The position numbers and the translations under genes were made by a program. Of a stretch of DNA of 64,000 nt, positions 55,207 to 64,000 are shown one piece after another. Origin of the DNA: Klebsiella oxytoca (GTDB taxonomy: Bacteria > Pseudomonadota > Gammaproteobacteria > Enterobacterales > Enterobacteriaceae); contig NZ_CP046115.1 of the NCBI RefSeq assembly GCF_009707385.1, forward strand, positions 124,001-188,000, written 5' to 3'. Under the pieces are notes generated by a model. That model was not told the origin of the DNA, ran no database searches, and worked only from the letters and a program-made list of their open reading frames with translations. The first letter of the stretch is position 1. Each line of letters starts with the position of its first letter.

Positions 55207-55956
55207 ATGTCGCTGCAACCCCATATCCAGTTAAGCAAGGAGATGACCGGCGCTCGGTACGCGCTGCTGCCGGGCGACCCGCAGCGGGTCGACCGGATCG
55301 TCAATTTTCTTGATAATCCTGAACCGCTCGGTCAGAACCGGGAGTTTCGCGCCGCGCGCGGCTGGTATCAGGGCGTTGAGATTTTGGTACTTTCCACCGG
55401 AATCGGTGGCCCCTCCACCGCGATCGCCATTGAAGAGCTACGCCAGATCGGCGTAACCACTCTGATTCGTATCGGCAGCTGCGGGGCGCTACAGGATAAT
55501 CTCGCGCTCGGCGACGTGATTATCGCCCATGCCGCGGTCGTGGATGACGGCACCAGTCGAACCTATGCGCCTGCGGGCTATCCAGCCTGCGCCGACCCGC
55601 AGCTGACCTGGGAACTGATGACGCAGGCGCGGCAGATGAATATCCCCGCCGCGTGCGGTCTGGTACGCAGCCACGACAGCTTTTATACCGATCGTGAGAT
55701 GGAGCTGGATGCGCAGTGGTCAGCGCTCGGCATTCTGGGGGCGGATATGGAGAGCGCCGCCCTGATGACCATCGGCGCGCTGCGCGGATTACGTACGGCC
55801 TCATTACTCAACGTGGTGGTTGCCCACAACGGATGCCTGGACAGCAGCATCAATGATTATGTCCAGCAGGAAGCGCTGTGCCAGCAGGGCGAAGAACGGC
55901 AAATTACCCTGGCGCTACGCGCCATTTACTCCGCTAGCCAGCAAGGAGATCAGTGA
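55207..55956 (+). CDS. Nucleoside phosphorylase (uridine phosphorylase-like, PNP/UDP family)
   Basis: A 249-aa enzyme of the PNP/UDP hexamer family, which splits a nucleoside with phosphate into base and ribose 1-phosphate. Family motifs are RYALLPGDPQRVDRIV (phosphate-binding GDP), VLSTGIGGPSTAIAIEEL, RIGSCGALQ and the nucleoside-site ADMESAALMTIG. The loop GSTG of uridine phosphorylase is GSCG here, so the base may not be uracil. GGAGG precedes the ATG. It overlaps pnuC by 1 bp, which suggests a shared substrate, possibly nicotinamide riboside; this is inference. Confidence 0.85.
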   Translation: MSLQPHIQLSKEMTGARYALLPGDPQRVDRIVNFLDNPEPLGQNREFRAARGWYQGVEILVLSTGIGGPSTAIAIEELRQIGVTTLIRIGSCGALQDNLALGDVIIAHAAVVDDGTSRTYAPAGYPACADPQLTWELMTQARQMNIPAACGLVRSHDSFYTDREMELDAQWSALGILGADMESAALMTIGALRGLRTASLLNVVVAHNGCLDSSINDYVQQEALCQQGEERQITLALRAIYSASQQGDQ

Positions 55957-56678
55957 TGGACTTTTTTAGCATTAACAATGTGATGGTCAATATTCCTCTT
56001 GGCGAAGGCGGCTATGCGCTATCGTGGATTGAAGCTATCGGTACCGTATTCGGTCTGCTGTGCATCTGGTGCGCCAGCCGGGAAAAAATCATCAACTATC
56101 TGTTTGGTCTGATTAACGTCACGCTGTTTGCGGCGATTTTTTTCCAGATTCAACTCTATGCCAGTCTGCTGCTACAGGTGTTCTTCTTTGCTGCCAATAT
56201 TTACGGCTGGTACGCGTGGAGCCGACAAAACGAGGCGCAGGAGGCGGCTCTCAAGGTACGCTGGCTTTCCCGTCAGCAAACCCTGGCACTAGGCGGCGTC
56301 TGCGCGGTGGCGATTATTTTGATGACGCTGTTTATCGATCCGGTATTCTCGGCGCTTACCCGCATCATGATTGCCCTGCTGCAAACTTTCGGCATGCAGG
56401 TTGCGATGCCCGACCTCCAGCCCGATGCCTTCCCGTTCTGGGATTCCACCATGCTGGTATTGTCGATTGCGGCGATGGTCCTGATGACGCGCAAGTTCGT
56501 CGAAAACTGGCTGCTATGGGTGCTTATCGACGTGATTAGCGTGGTTATCTACGCGGTACAGGGCGTTTACGCCATGTCGCTTGAGTATGTCCTGCTGACG
56601 GCGATCGCGGTAATGGGTTCATATAGCTGGATCAAGAGCGCGCAGCGTAACGGCTATACGCCGCTTGCCGCAGCCTGA
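55956..56678 (+). CDS. pnuC: PnuC-family nicotinamide riboside transporter
   Basis: Inner-membrane transporter of 240 aa that follows E. coli PnuC over its length: LSWIEAIGTVFGLLCIWCAS, NYLFGLINVTLFAAIFFQIQ, LYASLLLQVFFFAANIYGWY, PDAFPFWDSTMLVLSIAAM and LEYVLLTAIAVMGSYSWIKS. Seven hydrophobic segments are visible. The ATG at 55956 has AAGGAG seven bases upstream and shares a base with the phosphorylase stop. E. coli pnuC sits beside nadA, so this is either a second copy or a moved one. NR uptake is followed by a kinase step in trapping models. Confidence 0.9.
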   Translation: MDFFSINNVMVNIPLGEGGYALSWIEAIGTVFGLLCIWCASREKIINYLFGLINVTLFAAIFFQIQLYASLLLQVFFFAANIYGWYAWSRQNEAQEAALKVRWLSRQQTLALGGVCAVAIILMTLFIDPVFSALTRIMIALLQTFGMQVAMPDLQPDAFPFWDSTMLVLSIAAMVLMTRKFVENWLLWVLIDVISVVIYAVQGVYAMSLEYVLLTAIAVMGSYSWIKSAQRNGYTPLAAA

Positions 56679-56779
56679 TTTACTGATTTCAGGCTGCCTG
56701 AAAGGGTAGCCTGTTGCTCTCTGTACCCCGCTTTCTGCTACAATCCTCACCCCGTTCGAAGATTGAGCAAAATACTCCC

Positions 56780-58798
56780 ATGCGTTTAAACCCTGGCCAA
56801 CAACAAGCCGTCGAATTCGTTACCGGACCGTGCCTGGTGCTGGCGGGAGCCGGCTCCGGTAAGACCCGCGTTATAACTAATAAAATCGCCCACCTGATCC
56901 GCGGCTGCGGTTATCAGGCGCGCCATATTGCGGCAGTCACCTTTACCAATAAGGCGGCGCGTGAGATGAAAGAGCGCGTCGGGCAAACGCTGGGGCGCAA
57001 AGAAGCACGCGGTCTGATGATCTCCACCTTCCACACGCTGGGGCTGGATATCATTAAACGCGAGTACGCCGCGTTGGGGATGAAATCTAATTTTTCGCTG
57101 TTCGACGATACTGACCAGGTGGCGCTGTTAAAAGAGCTCACCGAGGGACTGATCGAAGACGATAAAGTGGTGCTCCAGCAGCTGATCTCAACGATCTCCA
57201 ACTGGAAAAACGATCTGAAAACTCCTTCCCAGGCCGCCGCCGGCGCAAAAGGAGAGCGGGATCGGATCTTTGCCCACTGCTACGGGCTGTACGACGCGCA
57301 TATGAAAGCCTGTAACGTACTCGACTTCGACGATCTCATTTTACTACCGACGCTGCTGCTGCAGCGCAACGAAGAAGTGCGGGAGCGCTGGCAGAACAGG
57401 ATTCGCTATTTGCTGGTGGACGAATACCAGGATACCAACACCAGCCAGTATGAGCTGGTGAAGCTGCTGGTGGGGCAGCGGGCGCGCTTTACCGTGGTCG
57501 GTGATGACGATCAGTCAATCTACTCCTGGCGTGGCGCACGGCCGCAGAACCTGGTACTGCTTAGTCAGGATTTCCCGGCGCTGCAGGTGATCAAGCTGGA
57601 ACAGAACTACCGTTCTTCCGGGCGTATCCTGAAGGCGGCGAATATCCTGATAGCCAATAATCCCCATGTCTTCGAAAAGCGCCTGTTTTCCGAACTGGGC
57701 TATGGCGTAGAACTGAAAGTGCTCTCTGCCAACAATGAAGATCACGAAGCGGAACGCGTTGCCGGTGAACTGATCGCCCATCACTTTATTAATAAAACCG
57801 CTTATAAGGACTATGCGATCCTGTATCGCGGCAACCATCAGTCGCGGGTTTTTGAAAAGATGCTGATGCAGAACCGCATCCCGTACAAAATTTCCGGCGG
57901 CACGTCGTTCTTTTCCCGCCCGGAAATTAAAGACCTGCTGGCCTATCTGCGCGTGCTGACCAATCCTGATGATGACAGCGCTTTCATGCGTATTGTGAAT
58001 ACGCCGAAGCGTGAAATCGGTTCGGCGACCCTGAAAAAGCTGGGCGAATGGGCGATGGGGCGCAACAAAAGTATGTTTACCGCCAGCTTCGATATGGGTT
58101 TGACCCAGACGCTGAGCGGGCGCAGCTATGAGTCTTTGACCCGTTTTACCCACTGGCTGCGGGAGATCCAGCAGCTCTCGGAGCGCGAGCCGATTGCGGC
58201 CGTCCGCGACCTGATCCGCGGCGTGGATTATGAGTCCTGGCTCTATGAGACCTCGCCCAGTCCGAAAGCCGCCGAAATGCGGATGAAAAACGTCAATACG
58301 CTGTTCACGTGGATGACCGAAATGCTTGAAGGCAGCGAGATCGATGAACCGATGACGCTGACGCAGGTGGTCACCCGCTTCACCCTGCGCGATATGATGG
58401 AGCGCGGCGAGTCGGATGAGGAGACGGATCAGGTTCAGCTGATGACGCTTCATGCTTCCAAAGGACTGGAGTTCCCGTACGTCTATCTGGTTGGCATGGA
58501 AGAAGGGCTGCTGCCGCACCAGAGCAGCATTGATGAAGACAACGTCGATGAAGAGCGCCGTCTGGCCTATGTTGGTATTACCCGCGCGCAGAAAGAGCTG
58601 ACTTTTACCTTGTGCAAAGAGCGCCGTCAGTACGGCGAGCTGGTGCGACCGGAGCCGAGCCGTTTCCTGCTTGAATTGCCGCAGGACGACCTGATTTGGG
58701 AGCAGGAGCGCAAAGTTATTTCGGCGGAAGAGCGCATGCATAAAGGCCAGGCGAACGTCGCCAACATCCGGGCGATGCTGGCGAAAGCGCGTAAATAG
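56780..58798 (+). CDS. rep: Rep, ATP-dependent DNA helicase
   Basis: Superfamily 1A 3'-to-5' helicase that removes proteins from DNA ahead of the replisome and interacts with DnaB. From 56780 ([14 protein letters not shown]) it has 672 aa (673 in E. coli); an ATG at 56714 adds residues with no family support. Walker A is [17 protein letters not shown] and Walker B is [16 protein letters not shown]. The [13 protein letters not shown] and [14 protein letters not shown] motifs follow. It is convergent with the kinase gene with a 3-bp gap. Confidence 0.98.
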   Translation: MRLNPGQQQAVEFVTGPCLVLAGAGSGKTRVITNKIAHLIRGCGYQARHIAAVTFTNKAAREMKERVGQTLGRKEARGLMISTFHTLGLDIIKREYAALGMKSNFSLFDDTDQVALLKELTEGLIEDDKVVLQQLISTISNWKNDLKTPSQAAAGAKGERDRIFAHCYGLYDAHMKACNVLDFDDLILLPTLLLQRNEEVRERWQNRIRYLLVDEYQDTNTSQYELVKLLVGQRARFTVVGDDDQSIYSWRGARPQNLVLLSQDFPALQVIKLEQNYRSSGRILKAANILIANNPHVFEKRLFSELGYGVELKVLSANNEDHEAERVAGELIAHHFINKTAYKDYAILYRGNHQSRVFEKMLMQNRIPYKISGGTSFFSRPEIKDLLAYLRVLTNPDDDSAFMRIVNTPKREIGSATLKKLGEWAMGRNKSMFTASFDMGLTQTLSGRSYESLTRFTHWLREIQQLSEREPIAAVRDLIRGVDYESWLYETSPSPKAAEMRMKNVNTLFTWMTEMLEGSEIDEPMTLTQVVTRFTLRDMMERGESDEETDQVQLMTLHASKGLEFPYVYLVGMEEGLLPHQSSIDEDNVDEERRLAYVGITRAQKELTFTLCKERRQYGELVRPEPSRFLLELPQDDLIWEQERKVISAEERMHKGQANVANIRAMLAKARK

Positions 58799-58801
58799 CG
58801 G

Positions 58802-59764
58802 TTAGCGGCAATTTTGTTGTTGGATCTGGAACTGACGTAGTTCTTCACGATTCGGGGCGCCGTCTGAACCTGGCCTGCTCACGACAATTGCCGCAATTTC
58901 ATTACCCAGCCGCGTGGCCTGACGCAGACTCATTCCGCAGGACAGCCCGGCGATAGTACCGGCGCAGTGGCTATCTCCTGCGGCAATGGTATCGTGAACC
59001 TGTACGCGGCAGGCCGGGATATGCTGCGGTTGTGCGTCAGGCTCAACTACCCACGCCCCATCTTTATCAAACCGACAAATTGCCCTTAACCCCCAGTCAC
59101 TGGCGAGCCGGGAGGCGGCATCGAGCGTAGCGCTGTCCCGATCGTATAAACGTGCGCATAGCACGCTGAGTTCGTCGCGATTCAGGGTGAGCACGGGACG
59201 CTTGCGCAGCAACGCCTGAATAAAGTGAATATCCAGAGCGTTAAGGCGAGGGCCAAAATCGACAAACAGCGTTTTATCTGGCGTCAGGCTCAGAATCCAC
59301 TGGCGCAGCGTTTCGCTGGCCAGCTCGTAGCCTGAGACGTAAATAATTGCGTTCTTCGGCTGCGGAATTTGCGCCAGCAGCTCGGTATTCCAGTGCTGCT
59401 CACAGCCCTCAATGGTGATAAACGTCCGTTCTTTATTAGCCTCGACGAGGGCCATACACCAGCCGTTATCATGGGTAGGGTGGCGCAAGAGGACGGGTAA
59501 GTTTTCCTGCGTCATCTTTTGCGCAACGGCCTGCCCCCAGTCGCCATTACCTACCGGTATCGCGTTAATCAATGGGATTTCGAGGCGCGAGAGCGCACGG
59601 GCGACATTAAACGCGCAGCCGCCGATCTGCCGTCCGCCATCGCGGGCGGAGACGTCGCCGCCGCTTTGCGGTAGCGCTTCGAGATGGAGAATAATATCGC
59701 CAAAAGCGGCGCCGACAACCACGATCGGCAGCTGGGGCGAGAGTAGATTAGCGGTGATTGTCAC
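58802..59764 (-). CDS. PfkB-family carbohydrate/nucleoside kinase (YegV-like)
   Basis: Ribokinase-family kinase. Family signatures are GGCAFNVARALSRLEIPL near residue 48 and the anion-hole/ATP motif VHDTIAAGDSHCAGTIAGL, with the catalytic Asp in AAGD. The GTG at 59764 (MTITANLLSPQ) has AAGGGGG upstream and gives 320 aa, close to E. coli YegV (321); an ATG at 59791 gives 329 aa. It overlaps the permease gene by 17 bp. The linked ADP-ribosylglycohydrolase and GntR gene resemble the E. coli yegTUV/yegW set. The substrate is unknown. Confidence 0.85.
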   Translation of the reverse strand: MTITANLLSPQLPIVVVGAAFGDIILHLEALPQSGGDVSARDGGRQIGGCAFNVARALSRLEIPLINAIPVGNGDWGQAVAQKMTQENLPVLLRHPTHDNGWCMALVEANKERTFITIEGCEQHWNTELLAQIPQPKNAIIYVSGYELASETLRQWILSLTPDKTLFVDFGPRLNALDIHFIQALLRKRPVLTLNRDELSVLCARLYDRDSATLDAASRLASDWGLRAICRFDKDGAWVVEPDAQPQHIPACRVQVHDTIAAGDSHCAGTIAGLSCGMSLRQATRLGNEIAAIVVSRPGSDGAPNREELRQFQIQQQNCR

Positions 59765-61166
59765 GGCTGCCCCCTTCTTTCTTCGCGCCAAAAACGAGGT
59801 ACAGTACCAGGCTCAGAATAAAAGAGATGAACAAGCCCAGACTGGAGTCGGCAAAAATTCCGACCGCGAAAGGCCCATCGATAAACCCGGTTTTGGAGAC
59901 CATTAATCCTGCCAGCGCCCCGACAATCCAGCAGCCCAGCGCGGTACGATTGGCGCCGCTTTCGCTGAATATATCGGCTTCCGAATATCCTGCATGGCGA
60001 CGCAGCCGATAAAAATCGACCATAAAAATGGCGGCCCATGCGGCCAGAAACACGCCGCAGAAAATCAGAAACGCGATGAACGGCCCAAGAAAATCTTTTG
60101 AGACAAATAGTACGTAGAGCGCGATACCCAGCACCAGCACGGCATCAAGGGCCACGGCGGAACGCTGCTGTAGCTTAATTCCCATGCTTAACAGGTTAAG
60201 GCTGGCGGAATAGAGGCTCAGTACGGCAATGGTCACGACTCCGGCTGTTGCCGCGGCCAGATAGGGGATTGCCATCCAGGAAGGCAGCAGTTTACCGATC
60301 GCTGAAATGGGGTTTTCGCTGGATGCCAGATCGGGGATCTGGGCGGTAAGCAGTATTCCGGTGAGCATCAGCAGCAGCAGGGGAAGGGCGGCGCCGCTGA
60401 CAACGGCGAGGAAAATGCTTTTTTCACCGGAGTCCGGGTGCTGGTCCCGGCTATAGTCGGCACCGGCGATAGCCCAGCTGATGCCGGTACCCGCGGCGAT
60501 GATTGACACTGCCGGGAGAAATCCAGTCAACCAGCTGCCTGACGGCAGTGCGAGAATAGCCTGCCAGTCCGCGGTGAAGAGTAAATAGATCACTACCAGC
60601 AACGTCATGGCGCCAAAGATACGAGTGATCCATTTTTGCATCATCAGCACGGCATTTTGGCCAAGCACGCTGACCAGCACGGTCAGGCCGCCAAACAGAA
60701 AAAGCGACAGGGCGGTGGTGGTCAGGCTCTCTTCAAAACCCATGGCGGCAAACAGCGCGACGAGGGTGAGCGTGCCGGTAATGATGTTGACCGACTCCCA
60801 GCCCATCAGGTTCACCCAGCAGAAGCTGGTGGGCGCGATATTTCCGCGTTTGCCAAAAATGACGCGCGAGAGCGTCAGTGTCGTGGTGCGGCCGATTTTC
60901 CCGGCAATGCTGGTGACGCCGACCAGCGCAAAGGAGGCAACTCCCGCGATGGCAGCCAGAATCGACTGCCAGAATGAGAGGCCAAACGACACAATGACCG
61001 CGCCGTATACCACGCCAAGAATACCGATATTCGCCGCGCACCAGACGAAAAATAGCTGCACCGGTTTTTGGGTCTGATGTACCGGGGGAACCAAACCAAT
61101 CCCCAGATCCGCCATGTCGGGATCTGGCGTTTGCATATTGCCATCGTATGAAGCTTTGCTGTCCAT
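59748..61166 (-). CDS. NCS1-family purine/cytosine permease (CodB-like)
   Basis: A 472-aa inner-membrane symporter with about twelve hydrophobic segments, of the nucleobase:cation symporter-1 family. Recognisable points are VQLFFVWCAANIGILGVVYG, SLSFWQS-like FGLSFWQSILAAIAG, LMGWESVNIITGTL, and ISWAIAGADYSRDQHPDS. It lies between the glycohydrolase and the kinase on the same strand, 18 bp after the glycohydrolase, and replaces the major-facilitator transporter yegT that E. coli has with the same partner genes. The substrate is a nucleobase or nucleoside by inference. Confidence 0.85.
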   Translation of the reverse strand: MDSKASYDGNMQTPDPDMADLGIGLVPPVHQTQKPVQLFFVWCAANIGILGVVYGAVIVSFGLSFWQSILAAIAGVASFALVGVTSIAGKIGRTTTLTLSRVIFGKRGNIAPTSFCWVNLMGWESVNIITGTLTLVALFAAMGFEESLTTTALSLFLFGGLTVLVSVLGQNAVLMMQKWITRIFGAMTLLVVIYLLFTADWQAILALPSGSWLTGFLPAVSIIAAGTGISWAIAGADYSRDQHPDSGEKSIFLAVVSGAALPLLLLMLTGILLTAQIPDLASSENPISAIGKLLPSWMAIPYLAAATAGVVTIAVLSLYSASLNLLSMGIKLQQRSAVALDAVLVLGIALYVLFVSKDFLGPFIAFLIFCGVFLAAWAAIFMVDFYRLRRHAGYSEADIFSESGANRTALGCWIVGALAGLMVSKTGFIDGPFAVGIFADSSLGLFISFILSLVLYLVFGAKKEGGSRDNHR

Positions 61167-61184
61167 ATTGATACCCTCTGTGAA

Positions 61185-62201
61185 TTATGCGAAGCGGTAT
61201 CCTGCAAGCCGCCGTGCGTAAGGCGTGAAATCTATACTGTTGGCCTGATTAATCTGTTGGATATGACCTTCAGGGAAAGCCTCAATGCCATGAAGCGCGC
61301 CGCAGATAGCCGTCGCCATAGCACCAATGGTGTCGGTATCACCGCCCAGGTTTGCCGCCAGCATAGCGCATTTCATGGGCTGCGTTTTTGCCAGTTCAAC
61401 CAGAGCAATCGCTGCCGGGACCGATTCGATGATATCCATGCCGGCACCGATGTCCTCATAAATACGCTCAATACCAGTCAGGTGGTCAGTCTCCCTGGAC
61501 ACCTTATCCAGCGCCAGATGAATACGATTTCCGAGAAGTGGACTAAAAGTGGACTCATATTGGCGCTGGGTTTCATTGGCGATTGATCCCAGTTCCGTTT
61601 TGATTAACGACCATTCGACACCCTCAACGGCGCGGCTGATAGCCCAGGCAATGACTACCGCGCCGGCGATGGCGATATCTGATTTGTGCGTTGGCAGGCA
61701 GGATAGACGTACCTGCTCGATGAAAAAGGTTTTATTGCGGGTGGGTAACAGACAGCCCATTGGCGCTACGCGCATTGCCGCGCCGTTGGTCACACCGTTG
61801 GCCGTAATTTCATCCAGGGCTACCCCCTTTTCGAGCGCGAGCAGGGAGGCCTTAGAGGTCGGGCCGAGGATATTTTTCTCAAATGCCTGGCAGTCTCTGG
61901 CCCACAGCAGAATATGCCTGGCGATAGCCAGTGGATCGGTCACGCCGTTGGTTTCATTCAGAGCATCCATCAAAGCGATACACTGATGGGTATCATCGGT
62001 AAACTCCGCAGCGCTAAATTCACAGGCCGCGATATTCTCTTTTGGCCCAGGAAGGAAGCGCTCTATCCAACCAAAATGATTAATTATCCGACGCTTAGGC
62101 CAGAGTTCGGAAGGCATACCCATGGCGTCTCCTATGGCTTGCCCATAAAGACAGCCAAGAATACGGCTTTCAGCAGTATATGTAGGGCGAATATCAGACA
62201 T
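61185..62201 (-). CDS. ADP-ribosylglycohydrolase family protein (YegU-like)
   Basis: A 338-aa member of the ADP-ribosylglycohydrolase family, which hydrolyses N- or O-glycosidic bonds to ADP-ribose in characterised members. The metal-binding motifs are clear: GQAIGDAMGMPSE near residue 20, FTDDTHQC near residue 67 and GGDTDTIGAMATAICGALHG near the C-terminus. It is first in an operon with the NCS1 permease and PfkB kinase. The context suggests hydrolysis of a nucleoside-like compound rather than protein de-ADP-ribosylation, but this is inference. Confidence 0.87.
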   Translation of the reverse strand: MSDIRPTYTAESRILGCLYGQAIGDAMGMPSELWPKRRIINHFGWIERFLPGPKENIAACEFSAAEFTDDTHQCIALMDALNETNGVTDPLAIARHILLWARDCQAFEKNILGPTSKASLLALEKGVALDEITANGVTNGAAMRVAPMGCLLPTRNKTFFIEQVRLSCLPTHKSDIAIAGAVVIAWAISRAVEGVEWSLIKTELGSIANETQRQYESTFSPLLGNRIHLALDKVSRETDHLTGIERIYEDIGAGMDIIESVPAAIALVELAKTQPMKCAMLAANLGGDTDTIGAMATAICGALHGIEAFPEGHIQQINQANSIDFTPYARRLAGYRFA

Positions 62202-62257
62202 AGGCGGACTCCCTGTAAGACATGAATAAAAGTTGTACTAAAAATAAATCCAGATTA

Positions 62258-62393
62258 AGTCCACTTAAAGTCCTTAATGGTCACACTGTGATCGAAGACG
62301 CATTCTGATAAAAAAATGAGGTACAGGAGGCCGTAAAGCGGCGTTATGATGAGGATATAGATGCCAGTATGGGTCCACTATGATAAATCCACT
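62258..62393. promoter_or_regulatory. Candidate operators for the GntR regulator
   Basis: Direct repeats AGTCCACTT (62258) and AGTCCTT (62269) start 11 bp apart, and two TCCACT copies lie at 62374 and 62388 just before the GntR gene. A matching 11-bp-spaced pair (AAGTGGACT at 61536 and 61547) lies inside the glycohydrolase gene. The assignment is inference from repetition and position. Confidence 0.4.
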
Positions 62394-62422
62394 GCTACTT
62401 ATTCCTGGAAGGTCGAGAAATT

Positions 62423-63163
62423 ATGTCGCAATCGCTGCTTGAGTATATAAAAGAGCGCCTGGATACCGAGGCTGCCGCACCACTTTATATGCAATTAAAA
62501 CAAGCAATTGAAGCTGCGATGACGGATCGGTTACTGACTCATGGCAGTATTTTGCCTTCAGAACGCAAAATGTCTCAGGCTCTTGAACTATCGCGCGTGA
62601 CCGTGGTGAAGGCGCTTGATGCGCTGCTGGAAGCCGGACTGGTGATCAAGCGTCACGGGAAAGGTACGGAGGTGAATCTGCCGGTAAGCTATAACCTTGC
62701 CAGCGGCGGATTTTCTGCACAGCTACAAAATTCAGGGACGGTATCAAACCGTTGGCTGGTGAGGGAAAAGCTGGCGGCGGATGAGTTTCTGGCCCGTGAA
62801 CTGGAAATTGCTGTCGGCGATCGGGTGGCGAAAATAAAACGCGTGCGTTTAGTCGATGCGCTTCCCGTTTCTATCGAAACCATGTTTATCCCCGAGCGTT
62901 ATTTACCTCGCCCTGATTTGCTCGAAGGCTCGCTGTACGCGCACTGGGCAGAAAATGATATTTTTCCCGATCTTCAGGATTACTCCCTGACGGTACATAT
63001 CCCTTCGGCGGAAGAACTTAATTTGCTCGACCTGCCGCAAGGGGTGCCGTTGATGAAGATTACGCTGAAAAGCCGCAATGCGCAGGGGGAAGTGCTTGAG
63101 TACGGAACCGCATTTTGCCTAAGCAATTACTTTAATTTTGATTTCAGAGTGAAGCTGCAATAA
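62423..63163 (+). CDS. GntR-family (HutC-type) regulator
   Basis: A 246-aa GntR regulator. The winged helix lies at residues about 15-80 (ILPSERKMSQALELSRVTVV, then KALDALLEAGLVIKRHGKGT). The UTRA-type effector domain follows (KIKRVRLVDALPVSIETMFI). It is divergent from the glycohydrolase/permease/kinase operon and is the likely regulator, as yegW is beside yegTUV in E. coli. GGAAGG lies a short way before the ATG. The ligand is unknown. Confidence 0.87.
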   Translation: MSQSLLEYIKERLDTEAAAPLYMQLKQAIEAAMTDRLLTHGSILPSERKMSQALELSRVTVVKALDALLEAGLVIKRHGKGTEVNLPVSYNLASGGFSAQLQNSGTVSNRWLVREKLAADEFLARELEIAVGDRVAKIKRVRLVDALPVSIETMFIPERYLPRPDLLEGSLYAHWAENDIFPDLQDYSLTVHIPSAEELNLLDLPQGVPLMKITLKSRNAQGEVLEYGTAFCLSNYFNFDFRVKLQ

Positions 63164-63252
63164 CCAGATCGGCCAGTGGTTAATGAGCGCCGTTTAGTTT
63201 TGTCCGTGAATAAAACGGGTAATCGTTTTAGGCAAAACCGATCGACTCAAGA

Positions 63253-64000
63253 TTACTGCTCATCGACCAGCAGCGGCCAGTGAACGTAGCTCTGCCACTG
63301 GCACTCTTGTTCGACCATTTCCCGGCCCAGCGGATGATTTTCCAGCCAACCCTGGGGGAGCGTGAGCGTCAGACTCTCATCTTTGGCAGCCAGCGCAATC
63401 ATCGGCAGCAGATCGTCGCGTCGACGGCTGGCAAACAGAATAGCCAGACGCAGCAGGCGACACATATGCTCCGCAACCCTTGGCGGAACCGCATTTTGTT
63501 GATGAATTGAAGAAAGATCGACGGCGTTGGTCTGATTTAACAACAGCGTTGCCAGAAGTTTTTTTTGTGCCGGGGTAAAGCCAGGCAGATCGAGATTGCG
63601 TACCAGCCAGGCGGCATGCAGAGGTGCCTGCTTATACTCCACGCTCAGGCCGATTTCATGCAGCTGGCAGGCGCTTTGCAGCAAATCGAAGCATAATGGC
63701 TCAATTTCCCAGCTATTTTCCACCTGGTGAACAAAATGGGCGGCCAGCTGGGCAACGCGCTGCGCCTGATCGGTATCCACCAGAAACCGACGCTGAATAT
63801 TGCGTAACGTACGGCTGCGAATATCCTGATCGACCGACAGGTGCAGCATGCCGTAGACAAGGCCCTCACGCAGCGCACCGCCAGCAAGGGTCATGCACTG
63901 AATATTCAGCTCTTTGAAAATGGCCATCAGAATCGCCAGACCGCTTGGAAAAACGAGCGCGCGTTCAAGCGTCAGGCCTTCAATCTCCAGCTCTTCCAGA
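63253..64000 (-). CDS. gppA: GppA, guanosine pentaphosphatase/exopolyphosphatase (N-terminus beyond window)
   Basis: Hydrolyses pppGpp to ppGpp and also polyphosphate. Only the C-terminal half (about 248 residues) lies in the window; the frame stays open to the edge, reading [20 protein letters not shown] and [18 protein letters not shown]. The C-terminal HD-like domain follows. In E. coli gppA also sits downstream of rep on the opposite strand. The product ends [14 protein letters not shown], slightly longer than E. coli. Confidence 0.94.
   Translation of the reverse strand, partial: LEELEIEGLTLERALVFPSGLAILMAIFKELNIQCMTLAGGALREGLVYGMLHLSVDQDIRSRTLRNIQRRFLVDTDQAQRVAQLAAHFVHQVENSWEIEPLCFDLLQSACQLHEIGLSVEYKQAPLHAAWLVRNLDLPGFTPAQKKLLATLLLNQTNAVDLSSIHQQNAVPPRVAEHMCRLLRLAILFASRRRDDLLPMIALAAKDESLTLTLPQGWLENHPLGREMVEQECQWQSYVHWPLLVDEQ

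Noticed and set aside
57515..58741. A 408-codon open frame antisense to rep
   Set aside because: It lies wholly inside rep on the opposite strand, has no family features, and long antisense frames are expected in high-GC coding DNA.

Overview
The window is a stretch of an Enterobacteriaceae chromosome. The gene set and order follow Escherichia coli closely (cytR-priA-rpmE-metJ-metBL, metF-yijE-gldA-fsaB-yijO-ppc-argECBH-oxyR-sthA-fabR-yijD-trmA-btuB-murI, then hdfR-maoP-comM-ilvLXGMEDA-ilvY-ilvC-ppiC-rep-gppA). The 16S variable regions and the high-GC accessory genes look more like the Klebsiella/Enterobacter/Kosakonia side of the family than Escherichia. I do not assign a genus from sequence alone.

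Layout. 1-8.1 kb holds the end of cytR, priA, rpmE and the methionine genes metJ, metB and metL, with MetJ operators and one ERIC repeat. 8.1-12.2 kb is an accessory insert between metL and metF: a carboxymuconolactone-decarboxylase-like gene with a divergent LysR regulator, and a PTS permease with a LacI regulator. 12.4-19.7 kb holds metF, yijE, gldA-fsaB, yijO, a DUF1090 gene, an AT-rich gap with a Zur box, and zinT. The katG gene and the ptsA-frw-pflDC block that E. coli K-12 carries here are absent. 19.7-35.2 kb is conserved backbone: ppc, the divergent argE/argCBH genes, an OxyS candidate, oxyR, sthA, fabR-yijD, trmA, a cobalamin riboswitch, btuB and murI. 35.2-41.1 kb is a complete rRNA operon (16S, tRNA-Ile, tRNA-Ala, 23S, 5S, tRNA-Asp, tRNA-Trp). 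41.1-53.5 kb holds hdfR, maoP, comM and the whole ilv region with an intact ilvG. 53.5-64 kb holds tandem parvulins, a regulator/nucleoside phosphorylase/PnuC cassette, rep, a kinase/NCS1 permease/ADP-ribosylglycohydrolase cluster with a divergent GntR regulator, and the C-terminal part of gppA.

How the genes work together. MetJ operators at metJ/metB, metF and apparently trmA/btuB tie methionine synthesis to B12 uptake. The ilv genes give a full isoleucine/valine pathway, controlled by the ilvL attenuator and by IlvY. argECBH share ArgR boxes. The two nucleoside-related cassettes flanking rep look like salvage modules; their substrates are inferred only.

Most notable points. (1) The rRNA genes carry many single-base indels in homopolymers while all neighbouring protein genes are intact, which suggests unpolished assembly. 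(2) The junction murI-rrn-hdfR joins two loci that sit at different rRNA operons in E. coli. (3) The two salvage cassettes. (4) A btuB whose ends match E. coli but whose middle is strongly diverged. (5) MetJ-like boxes at btuB. (6) Palindrome-cored hairpin elements in both rRNA spacers.
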